A stretch of 64,000 nucleotides of DNA from Burkholderia pyrrocinia. Its GTDB lineage: Bacteria > Pseudomonadota > Gammaproteobacteria > Burkholderiales > Burkholderiaceae. The position numbers were made by a program, and so were the translations under genes. The notes under the pieces were generated by a model. That model saw only the letters and a list, made by a program, of their open reading frames with translations, did no database searches and was not told where the DNA came from. The stretch's first letter is position 1; each line of letters starts with the position of its first letter. The DNA is taken from positions 992,001 through 1,056,000 of the forward strand of contig NZ_CP070977.1 in the NCBI RefSeq assembly GCF_018417535.1, read 5' to 3'. This document shows, in pieces, positions 17,298 through 24,929 of the stretch.

Positions 17298-18182
17298 TCA
17301 GATCGCGTCGAGCGGGATCTTCAGGTAGCGCACGCCATTGTTTTCGGGCTCGGGCAGGTGGCCGGCGCGCATGTTGACCTGCACGGACGGCAGCATCAGC
17401 ACCGGCATGGCGAGCGTCGCATCGCGCGCGGTGCGCATCGCGACGAAATCGTCCTCGGTCACGCCGTCCTTCACGTGCACGTTCGCGCGGCGCTGCTCGG
17501 CGACGGTCGTCACGAACTGCACGTCGCGGCCGCCCGGCTGGTAGTCGTGGCACAGGTACAGGTGCGTGTCGGGCGGCAGCGCGAGCACGCGCGCGATCGA
17601 GCGGTACAGCATGCGCGCGTCGCCGCCCGGGAAGTCGCAGCGGGCCGTGCCGTAGTCGGGCATGAACAGCGTGTCGCCGACGAACGCCGCGCGCTGCGTC
17701 GCGTCGTCGACGCAGTAGGTCATGCACGCGGGCGTGTGACCCGGCGTGTGCAGCGCGCGGATCGTCAGCGCGCCGAGCGCGAGCGTGTCGCCGTCGTCGA
17801 CGAGCCGGTCGAACTGGCGGCCGTCCTCCGCGAAGCCGGGGCCCGCGTTGAACAGCGTGCCGAAGACGTGCTGTACGCGGCGCACGTGCGAACCGATCGC
17901 GATCAGGCCGCCGACCTGCGTCTTCAGGTACGGCGCCGCCGACAGGTGGTCGGCGTGCACGTGCGTCTCCAGCAGCCAGCGCACGGTCGCGCCGAGTTCG
18001 GCGACGCGGGCGATCAGCCGGTCGGCGCTCGCGGTGCGCGTGCGGCCGGATTTCGGGTCGTAGTCGAGCACGCTGTCGACCAGCGCGCACGCGCGGCTCG
18101 CGGTATCGAGCAGGAGATAGCTGACGGTGTGGGTCGCCGGGTCGAAAAAGCCCTCGACCGACAGCGTGGGGGCGTTGCTCAC
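17298..18182 (-). CDS. MBL-fold persulfide dioxygenase
   Basis: 294 aa metallo-beta-lactamase fold. Metal ligands: THVHADH (His74, His76, Asp78, His79 region), His149 in HTPGHT, Asp170 in FVGDTLF and a late LCHDY histidine. The LPPDTHLYLCHDYQPGG segment is typical of ETHE1-like/Blh persulfide dioxygenases with one mononuclear iron. It oxidises glutathione persulfide to sulfite. First gene of the sulfide-oxidation operon, directly behind a sigma-54 promoter. Confidence 0.88.
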   Translation of the reverse strand: MSNAPTLSVEGFFDPATHTVSYLLLDTASRACALVDSVLDYDPKSGRTRTASADRLIARVAELGATVRWLLETHVHADHLSAAPYLKTQVGGLIAIGSHVRRVQHVFGTLFNAGPGFAEDGRQFDRLVDDGDTLALGALTIRALHTPGHTPACMTYCVDDATQRAAFVGDTLFMPDYGTARCDFPGGDARMLYRSIARVLALPPDTHLYLCHDYQPGGRDVQFVTTVAEQRRANVHVKDGVTEDDFVAMRTARDATLAMPVLMLPSVQVNMRAGHLPEPENNGVRYLKIPLDAI

Positions 18183-18227
18183 GGGGTGTCCTCGATCGGG
18201 TTCTGCATCTGCAATCGGGATCTGTAA

Positions 18228-18243
18228 CTCAAGAAGCGTGCCA
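18228..18243 (-). promoter_or_regulatory. Sigma-54 (-24/-12) promoter of the sulfide-oxidation operon
   Basis: Reading the minus strand, TGGCACGCTTCTTGAG fits the consensus TGGCACG-N4-TTGC(A/T) with one mismatch (TTGA). It lies about 46 bp upstream of the dioxygenase start and faces the operon. Confidence 0.8.
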
Positions 18244-18351
18244 ACCTATGTAGCGGCACTGATCGAAGTGCCAGAGACTTGATTCGGCTCGGATTTTCGG
18301 CGCGGCAGCCACGATATCCAGGCGTTGGCCGCAGCCGGTCGAGCATCTGGA

Positions 18352-18411
18352 CTGCCATATCTGGCAGTGCCGTGGCAGAATTGGCAGCCAGCCTGGCAGT
18401 CCGCCCGGCAG
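18352..18411. promoter_or_regulatory. Enhancer array of TGGCAG half-sites, probable FisR binding region
   Basis: A perfect inverted repeat CTGCCA-TATC-TGGCAG (18352-18367) is followed by further TGGCAG copies at 18373, 18382 and 18394 and CGGCAG at 18406, spaced 9-12 bp, near one helical turn. It sits 110-180 bp upstream of the -24/-12 promoter, the usual distance for sigma-54 activators, and just before fisR. Confidence 0.65.
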
Positions 18412-18431
18412 AACCGTCACCGAGCGTCCGC

Positions 18432-19814
18432 ATGAATCCGCACGACACCATCCCGATCGTTCCCGCGCCGCACCGCGACGTCATGCCCGACGTCCGCGCG
18501 CTCGTCGCGTATCTCGAGCAGGACCCGCAGCCGATGATCGTCGTCGATCCGGACTACCGCATCCTCGCGGCGAACGATGCGTACCGGCGCCAGTTCGGCG
18601 TCGCGGGCGTCGAGCACGTGGGGCGGCATTGCTTCCGGGTCTCGCATCACTACGACGTGCCGTGCGACCAGGCCGGCGAGCATTGCCCGATGAAGCAGGC
18701 GCTCGAATCGCGCGGGCTGAACCGCGTGCTGCACATCCATCACACGCCGCGCGGCCCCGAACACGTCGACGTCGAACTGCGGCCGATCTTCGATGCGGAC
18801 GGCAACGTGATCGCGTATGTCGAGCGGTTGACGACGGTACGCAGCGCATCCGCGCAGCCGAGCGCGGAAGGGCTCGTCGGCGGCGCCGACGCGTTCAACG
18901 CGGCACTCGGCGCGCTGCAGCGCGTCGCGCCGTCGATGTTGCCGGTGCTGCTGCTCGGCGAATCGGGCACCGGCAAGGAACTGTTCGCCCGAGCGCTGCA
19001 CGAGGCAAGCGATCGCGCGATGGGGCCGTTCGTCGTCGTCGATTGCTCGGGGATCGCCGAGACGCTGTTCGAGAGCGAACTGTTCGGTTACGAGAAGGGC
19101 GCGTTCACGGGCGCGAACCAGCGCAAGCCGGGTCTTGTCGAGACCGCGCAGGGCGGTACGCTGTTTCTCGACGAGATCGGCGACGTGCCGTTGCCGATGC
19201 AGGTGAAGCTGCTGCGGCTGATCGAGTCGGGCACGTTCCGGCGCGTCGGCGGCGTCGAGGCGCTGCGCGCCGATTTCCGGCTCGTCGCGGCCACGCACAA
19301 GCCGCTGCGCGAGATGATCGACGACGGCCGGTTCCGGCAGGACCTGTACTACCGGATCAACGCGTTTCCGATTCCGTTGCCGGCGCTGCGCGAACGGCAG
19401 GGCGACGTTGCGCTGCTCGCCGAATCGATCCTGCGGCGGATCGCGAACGCGCGCGCGAACGCGGGCGATGCGGGCGCGCGACCGTTCGTGCTGACCGAGC
19501 GCGCGCGTGCGTGCCTCGATGCGTATGCATGGCCGGGCAACATCCGCGAGCTGCGCAACGTGCTCGAACGCGCATGCCTGTTCGCGGACGACGGGACGAT
19601 CCGGGTCGAGCATCTGCCGGCCGAACTCGTGGCGGCGGCTTCGACGCAGCAGGACGGCGCGGGCGCGGCGGGCGCGCTGACGGATGCCGAACTGGCGCGG
19701 ATTGCCGGAGAATTCACCGGCACGCGCAAGGCGCTGGCCGAGCGCACGGGGATGAGCGAACGCACGCTGTACCGGCGGTTGAAGGCGCTCGGGCTCGGAT
19801 CGCGCGAACGATGA
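18432..19814 (+). CDS. fisR: FisR-type sigma-54-dependent persulfide-sensing activator
   Basis: 461 aa: PAS-like sensor (residues 25-140), AAA+ domain with Walker A GESGTGKE (176-183) and the sigma-54 contact loop GAFTGA (223-228), and a C-terminal Fis-type helix-turn-helix ([18 protein letters not shown]). The sensor has Cys67, Cys78 and Cys85; this 11/7 spacing equals that of the three cysteines reported for Cupriavidus FisR (53, 64, 71, from memory), which sense sulfane sulfur. Divergent from the SQR/dioxygenase operon, whose sigma-54 promoter it should activate. Start ATG 18432 gives normal family length. Confidence 0.88.
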   Translation: MNPHDTIPIVPAPHRDVMPDVRALVAYLEQDPQPMIVVDPDYRILAANDAYRRQFGVAGVEHVGRHCFRVSHHYDVPCDQAGEHCPMKQALESRGLNRVLHIHHTPRGPEHVDVELRPIFDADGNVIAYVERLTTVRSASAQPSAEGLVGGADAFNAALGALQRVAPSMLPVLLLGESGTGKELFARALHEASDRAMGPFVVVDCSGIAETLFESELFGYEKGAFTGANQRKPGLVETAQGGTLFLDEIGDVPLPMQVKLLRLIESGTFRRVGGVEALRADFRLVAATHKPLREMIDDGRFRQDLYYRINAFPIPLPALRERQGDVALLAESILRRIANARANAGDAGARPFVLTERARACLDAYAWPGNIRELRNVLERACLFADDGTIRVEHLPAELVAAASTQQDGAGAAGALTDAELARIAGEFTGTRKALAERTGMSERTLYRRLKALGLGSRER

Positions 19815-19894
19815 GCGGCGCGGGCGCCGGGTGCAACTGGCGGTGGCAGGCGGCTTTGCCGATAATGGCGCGTTCTATCCGGAATTCATCGTCG

Positions 19895-20425
19895 ATGAAG
19901 AAGAAGCCCTTCCTTCCGCCTTGCCTGTTTCTCGCCGCCACTGCGCTGGCCAATCCTGCACCGGCTGCCGATTACACGTGGACCGATGCGGCCGGCGCGC
20001 ATACGGTGACGCTCGCCAGAACCGCATCCGGCGATGACGTCGAGCTCAAGGTATCCGCGACGCTCAACGGTCGGCCCGACTGGGCGGTGCGCGACTACGT
20101 GAAGGAATGCCCGGTCGATGTGATCCTCGACGTCGTGCCCGCGTCGATCGAAATGCGCGACCTGCTCGGCAACGGCCGCAAGCAGTTCCTGTTCGCGTAC
20201 AGGATCGGCTGCCGCGGCGACGTCAGCGCCGATCAGGTCAAGTACTTCCTGGTCGACAACGGCACGAAGTACGTGCTGCGCGGCGAGGAAACCGTGACGG
20301 TCAAGGGCAAGTTCATGGACGGCGGCGCGGCCCCCGTGCCGAATGCGGACCTGAAGGCTCATGCCGCATTTCTGCGCTACATGACGACGCATTGGCGCGG
20401 GATCAGCGTGCACGACTATGAGTAG
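19895..20425 (+). CDS. Periplasmic protein of unknown function
   Basis: 176 aa with a signal peptide (KKKPFLPPCLFLAATALA, cleavage near PAPA). Mature protein is beta-rich: DYTWTDAAGAHTVTLA, then DVILDVVPASIEMRDLLGNGRKQFLFAYRIGCRGDVS, ending near WRGISVHDYE. Two cysteines could pair. Resembles small surface or periplasmic proteins annotated without clear role. The ATG at 19895 is followed by a proper signal sequence; an ATG 30 bp upstream is also in frame. Confidence 0.68.
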   Translation: MKKKPFLPPCLFLAATALANPAPAADYTWTDAAGAHTVTLARTASGDDVELKVSATLNGRPDWAVRDYVKECPVDVILDVVPASIEMRDLLGNGRKQFLFAYRIGCRGDVSADQVKYFLVDNGTKYVLRGEETVTVKGKFMDGGAAPVPNADLKAHAAFLRYMTTHWRGISVHDYE

Positions 20426-20516
20426 AGGGCCGCGCGGCCATTGGGCGCGTGCGAAGCGGGTTCGTCGAACCGGCAAGCGTCCGTTGCGCGATAAAAAATC
20501 ATATAAAAATGACAAT

Positions 20517-20539
20517 TAATTATCGTTTTACGATAATTA
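20517..20539. promoter_or_regulatory. Palindromic operator upstream of the DUF2975/HTH pair
   Basis: Perfect 10-bp inverted repeat TAATTATCGT-TTT-ACGATAATTA in an AT-rich stretch (20490-20545) that stands out from its GC-rich surroundings. Located 46 bp before the DUF2975 start, it probably binds the HTH protein encoded two genes on; Fur-like binding is the alternative. Confidence 0.6.
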
Positions 20540-20584
20540 TCGGCGTACAATCGACGCACGTTCATTCTCCGTCGAGGACATCGC

Positions 20585-21148
20585 ATGCATTCCGATCGCA
20601 TTGCCCGTATCAGCCAGCGCATGGCCGCCGTCACGCTGTGGTTCATCGTCGCGATGCTGGTGCTCAACGCCGCTTGCTGGGCGTTTCCGTCGCTGAGCGC
20701 GGCCGACACAGGGCCCGGTTTCGTATTCGGCCTCACGGACTCGGTGATGTCGAACCTGCGCGTTGATGTCGCCGCATTCCCGTGGTGGCAAAAGGCGGTC
20801 GGCATCCTGCTGTCGAGCGTGCCGCTCGTCGCGCTCGCGAACGGCCTGCGCCATCTGCGCGCGCTGTTCCGGACTTACGCGCGCCGCGACTATTTCTCCG
20901 CGCAGGCGGCCGGCCATCTCGGCAAGACGGGCCGCGCGATCGGCCTGTGGGTGCTGCTGAGCCTGTTGTGCGAACCGCTTCTGAGCGTGTGGACGACGAT
21001 GCGCGAGCCGGTCGGCCATCGCGTGGTCAGCATCGGCTTCAGCATGCCGTACGTCGTCGCGTTGTTTACCGCGGCGTGTATTGCGGTCATCGCGCATATC
21101 CTCCGGCAGGCGAGCGAACTCGACGCCGAACATCGGCAGTTCGTCTGA
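20585..21148 (+). CDS. DUF2975 family integral membrane protein
   Basis: 187 aa with four predicted membrane helices (about 17-35, 78-96, 118-136, 150-172). The cytoplasmic loop HLRALFRTYARRDYFSAQAAGHLGKTGRAI is characteristic of DUF2975. Such proteins are typically encoded with a small Cro/CI-type regulator, as here (8-bp gap). Function unknown; likely autoregulated through the palindrome at 20517. Confidence 0.82.
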   Translation: MHSDRIARISQRMAAVTLWFIVAMLVLNAACWAFPSLSAADTGPGFVFGLTDSVMSNLRVDVAAFPWWQKAVGILLSSVPLVALANGLRHLRALFRTYARRDYFSAQAAGHLGKTGRAIGLWVLLSLLCEPLLSVWTTMREPVGHRVVSIGFSMPYVVALFTAACIAVIAHILRQASELDAEHRQFV

Positions 21149-21156
21149 GGCGCGCC

Positions 21157-21381
21157 ATGTCGATCGTAGTCAAGCTCGACGTGATGCTCGCGACCCGCAA
21201 GGTCCGCTCGAAGGATCTCGCGGCGGCGGTCGGCATCACCGAACAGAACCTGTCGCTGCTCAAGCAGGGGAAGGTCAAGGGCATCCGCTTTGCGACGCTC
21301 GAGGCCATCTGCCGTTATCTCGATTGCCAGCCCGGCGACCTGCTCGCGTTCAGCGATGACGGTGGCGGCGAGCCGGATTGA
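21157..21381 (+). CDS. Small XRE/Cro-type helix-turn-helix regulator
   Basis: 74 aa, almost entirely one HTH domain (RSKDLAAAVGITEQNLSLLKQGKVKGIRFATLEAIC), ending CQPGDLLAF, the usual tail of DUF2975-partner regulators (YozG-like). Second gene of the pair; presumably binds the palindrome upstream of the operon. Confidence 0.85.
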   Translation: MSIVVKLDVMLATRKVRSKDLAAAVGITEQNLSLLKQGKVKGIRFATLEAICRYLDCQPGDLLAFSDDGGGEPD

Positions 21382-22070
21382 CGTGCCGCCACGGCGGACT
21401 GCCGATGCGGCGCGGCGTCGCCGGTCGGGGATCGTTGCCGTCGCCGCGGTGATCACTTTATCGGTCCACGTGCTTGGATGGTTCGCGCTTCAGTGGATGC
21501 CGACGGCGGCCGGCCCGGCTGCAAAAAAGATCGACGAATCGGACAGGCTCGCGCTGAGCGTCCGGTTGATTCCGGTTACGCCGGAGCATGCGCGCGCAAC
21601 GAAGGCAGACGGGCGCACCGCGCCTGACGCACGCGTACCCGGCACGCGTGAATCGGCGCGCCGCTCCGGCGCTGCGGCGACGCCGCGCATCGCGACACGT
21701 TCGCTTTCCGAAATGCCGCGCGCGTCGGACACGCAAAGGACGGCGCGCGCAGCCCGCACGCCGGATCAGCGCGAAAGCCGGTCGGAGCGTGCGTCAATGC
21801 CCGAGCTCGACTGGGGGAGCGATCTGGCGACGATTGGCGCGCGGCGCGCGGCGCGCGACGCCGCACAGTCCAGCGGCCGCGGCGATCGGCGCGTTGGGCG
21901 CATCGTCCGGACCCCCGGCGTCACGCCGCAATTCGGTCGACGAAAAGCTGGCAGGCGGAATGTCGGGGGCGCGTCGCGCCGATTGCCGAAGCGCATATTC
22001 GGGCGCAGGCTTGCTTGCGCTGCCGATGCTCGCGCTGGATGCGGTTCGCGATACGGGCTGCAAGTGGTGA
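21356..22070 (+). pseudogene. Frameshifted gene for a TonB-like/membrane-anchored protein
   Basis: An open frame from ATG 21356 (or GTG 21383) encodes an N-terminal basic segment, one membrane helix (IVAVAAVITLSVHVLGWFAL) and a long Arg/Ala/Ser-rich stretch to about residue 185, then degenerates into an Arg-rich tail. The natural-looking C-terminus (SVDEKLAGG, DCRSAYSGAGLLALPMLALD, ending GCKW) continues in the frame one base later, ending at 22070. A single extra base, for example in the C run at 21911-21915, would explain this. One helix plus extended linker suggests a periplasm-spanning anchor. Sequencing error cannot be excluded. Confidence 0.5.
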
Positions 22071-22219
22071 AGCGTGCGGCTCGAACCGTGGTGCGTGTGC
22101 GCGGGTTGCGCGGCGGTCTCGTTGCGCGATCGGCCGTCGGCCGGACCGGCTGCCGGCTACCGTGACGGCCCGCCCGGGCGGCGCGCGAAACCGCCACGCA
22201 CCGCCCGGGCATCACGCAA

Positions 22220-23248
22220 TCAGCGCGCAGGCGCCAACTGCACCATCGCGTCGCGGATGAAACCGAGCAGCGTATCGTCGACCCACGCATCCTTCGTCAG
22301 CGCCGGCTCGTTCATCATCGCGTGACGGAATTTCGCATGCGTGGCCGGGTCGTGGCCCGCATAGCTGCAGAACAGCTCGAGCCAGCGCTGCGCGAGCGCG
22401 CGGCCTTCCGGCGCATCGGGCTTCGTGCCCGCGTCGATCGCGTCGCGCACGTCGGCCATCAGTTGCGGCCAATCCATCGCGCGTTCGCCGTAGTGCGCCC
22501 GCATGAAGCGGATCTCGTCCGGCGCGAGATACTTCTCGAAGATCCGCATCTTCGTCTCGGCGGTCGCGCGCAGCACATAGTCGCGCAGCGCGGTCGAAAT
22601 GCCGATCTTCGACTGCATCGCCGGTTCGTGCTCGTGCATCAGGTTCAGCTTCGCCAGCAGACGCGGGTCGTTGTTCGTGTCGCGCACGAGCAGCGTCATC
22701 CAGCGGCCGGCGAGCGCGCGGGCGCGCTCGTCCTCGGGCGGCACGCCCGCGTCGTACAGCGCGCGCACGTCGCCGACGAGCGCGATCCATTCCGCGTCGC
22801 CCGTCTGGCTCTTGCGGTACATCGGCATGCGCGCGAGTTCTTCCTCGGAAAAGTATTTGTCGTACACGGTCATCAACTCCAGTGTGGTGAGCCAATCGGC
22901 CAGTTCCGGCTCCGTGCCCGCGGCGAGCTGCGCGTGCAGGTTCAGGAGTCGCGCACGCAACTGCGCGGTCTGCGCGAGCTGACGGTCGAGCAGCGCGATC
23001 TGCTTCGCGACGAGATCGACGAGCGGGGTGCCGGGCTGGTTCAGGTAGTCGCCGATTTCGGTGAGCGACATTCCGAAGCGACGCAGCGCCTGGATCTGGT
23101 GGAGCCGGGCGATGTCGTGGCGGTCGTACAGCCGGTAGCCGTTGTCGGCGCGTGCCGAAGGCGTCAGCAGACCGATCGCGTGATAGTGATGAAGCGTGCG
23201 GACGGTCAGCCCGCTGCGTTTCGCCAGCTCTCCCACTTTCAGTCGCAT
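22220..23248 (-). CDS. MerR family regulator with TipAS ligand-binding domain
   Basis: 342 aa. N-terminal MerR winged helix (residues 3-72: VGELAKRSGLTVRTLHHYHAIGLL, then GYRLYD), a coiled-coil dimer helix, and a large C-terminal region resembling TipAS domains, likely in two copies (YDKYFSEEELARMPMYR, and a later FEKYLAPDEIRFMR). TipA-type proteins bind bulky hydrophobic drugs and activate efflux genes. The RND operon lies directly upstream on the same strand but has its own TetR, so a link is only possible. Confidence 0.85.
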   Translation of the reverse strand: MRLKVGELAKRSGLTVRTLHHYHAIGLLTPSARADNGYRLYDRHDIARLHQIQALRRFGMSLTEIGDYLNQPGTPLVDLVAKQIALLDRQLAQTAQLRARLLNLHAQLAAGTEPELADWLTTLELMTVYDKYFSEEELARMPMYRKSQTGDAEWIALVGDVRALYDAGVPPEDERARALAGRWMTLLVRDTNNDPRLLAKLNLMHEHEPAMQSKIGISTALRDYVLRATAETKMRIFEKYLAPDEIRFMRAHYGERAMDWPQLMADVRDAIDAGTKPDAPEGRALAQRWLELFCSYAGHDPATHAKFRHAMMNEPALTKDAWVDDTLLGFIRDAMVQLAPAR

Positions 23249-23370
23249 TCGTTCCTCCGTTCGGTACGCACACTGGAGTCTCGAACGTTACGCTACGTGA
23301 GGGTCAAGCGGAAGATCGGCAATCGGGCGCGCGCAGGGATGCGCGTCGCGCGCCCGATCGGTGGGCCGGC

Positions 23371-24927
23371 TTATTGCGGCGAAGGCGCGGTGTCGGGCGT
23401 GGCGGCGCGCGCTTGCTTGCCGGTTGCGCCGTCGCCGGCTGCCTTGTCGGTTTTGCCGGCCTTGTCGGCCGGCGGCGTGCCCATCGCTTGATAAAGCCGC
23501 GCGGTATCCGCGAACCGTGCGCCGGTCGCGCGGATCTCGTCGAGCCGCGCATTGCGGTACTGCAGTTCGCTGGCGCGCGCGGCCGACGGCGCCAGCGCGC
23601 CGAGCCGCACGCGGGCGGCCGCGTCGTCGTACGCGCCGCGTGCGGACAGCGCCGCGCGGGACGACGCGTCGAGCGCCTGGGCATCGTGCTCGAGCGCCGC
23701 GAGCGAATCGGCGACGTTCTGGAACGCGCCGAGCACGGCCTGCTTGTACTGGTCGACCGCGGCCTCGTAGGTCGCCTTCGCCGCGCGGCGTTGCGCGAGC
23801 AGCGCGCCGCCGTGGAAGATCGGCTGGCTGAGCGACGCGCCGACGTTCCAGATTGCACCGGCGCCCGACAGCATCGTCGGCCAGCTGAAGCCGCCTTTGC
23901 CCATCGCCGCCGACAGCGACAGTTGCGGGAACATCTGCGCGGTCGCGACGCCCACTTCGGCGGCGGCCGCCTTCAGTCCCGCGTCGGCCGCCTGGATGTC
24001 CGGGCGGCTTTGCAGCAGGTCCGACGGCACGACGACGGGCACCTGCTCGGGCAGGTGCAGATCGGCGAGCGTGAGATCGGCCGGCGGCCGGTCGGGCGTG
24101 CGGCCGACCAGCACCGCGAGCGCGTGGCGCGCCGAATCGCGCTGCTGGCGCAGCGCGGGCAGGCTCGCCGCGAACGTGTCGGCGCTTTGCCGCGCGTTCA
24201 GCGCGTCGCTGCGCGACGCCGAGCCGAGTGCGTAGCGGCGTTCGGCGTCGTGCGCCTGGTCGTTCGCGAGCGCGACGAGCCGCTCGGTCGTGTCGATTTG
24301 CGCGTTGAGCACCGACACCGTGATCGATGCGGTGACGATGTTCGCGGCCAGCGCGCGCCGCGCGGATTCGAGCTGGAACGCGCTGACGTCGACGCGTTTC
24401 GCGAGCGCGCGGTTCGCGAAGCGCGAGACGCCGAACAGGTCGACCGTGTAGCTCGCCTGCAGTTGCCCGACGAACGTGTCGTACAGCAGCGTCGACGCGC
24501 CGAGCGCGGGAATCGGCACGCCGAGCGCACGCTGGCGCGTGGCCTGGCCGACCGCGTCGATCGACGGCAGCATCGAACTGCCGATCTGCCCGCGCAGTTG
24601 CTCGCGCGCGGCATCCAGCGAATGCGACGCCGCGCCGAGCGTCGGGCTGTTGCGCAGCCCTTCGTCGACGAGCGCGTTCAGCGAATCGGAGCGGTACTGC
24701 TTCCACCAGTCGGGCACCGGCTGCGCGCCGACCTCGAACTGCTGCGCGACGCCTTGCGCGGACACGGTCTGTTCGACTTGCGGCGCGGCGCCGTAATGCG
24801 CGGGCGACGGCATCGCGGGCGGCTCGCCGCTCGGCGCGAACCACGCGCAGCCGGCCAGCGGGCCGGCGAGGCTCGCGGCCGCGAGCGCCCGCACGGCTTG
24901 GGTTTTCAGGTTCATCGATACATCCAT
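23371..24927 (-). CDS. RND efflux outer-membrane lipoprotein (NodT/OprM family)
   Basis: 518 aa. Signal peptide with lipobox LAGC (Cys about residue 27), then two TolC-like repeats of long helices and strands (DWWKQYRSDSLNALVDEGLRNSPTL, and SRPDIQAADAGLKAAAAEVG). Forms the outer-membrane exit duct of the tripartite pump. ATG 24927 is 2 bp after the permease stop and has GGGAG at good distance; an internal ATG at 24915 is an alternative. An unusual Ala/Lys/Gly-rich tail follows residue 490. Confidence 0.9.
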   Translation of the reverse strand: MDVSMNLKTQAVRALAAASLAGPLAGCAWFAPSGEPPAMPSPAHYGAAPQVEQTVSAQGVAQQFEVGAQPVPDWWKQYRSDSLNALVDEGLRNSPTLGAASHSLDAAREQLRGQIGSSMLPSIDAVGQATRQRALGVPIPALGASTLLYDTFVGQLQASYTVDLFGVSRFANRALAKRVDVSAFQLESARRALAANIVTASITVSVLNAQIDTTERLVALANDQAHDAERRYALGSASRSDALNARQSADTFAASLPALRQQRDSARHALAVLVGRTPDRPPADLTLADLHLPEQVPVVVPSDLLQSRPDIQAADAGLKAAAAEVGVATAQMFPQLSLSAAMGKGGFSWPTMLSGAGAIWNVGASLSQPIFHGGALLAQRRAAKATYEAAVDQYKQAVLGAFQNVADSLAALEHDAQALDASSRAALSARGAYDDAAARVRLGALAPSAARASELQYRNARLDEIRATGARFADTARLYQAMGTPPADKAGKTDKAAGDGATGKQARAATPDTAPSPQ

Positions 24928-24929
24928 GG

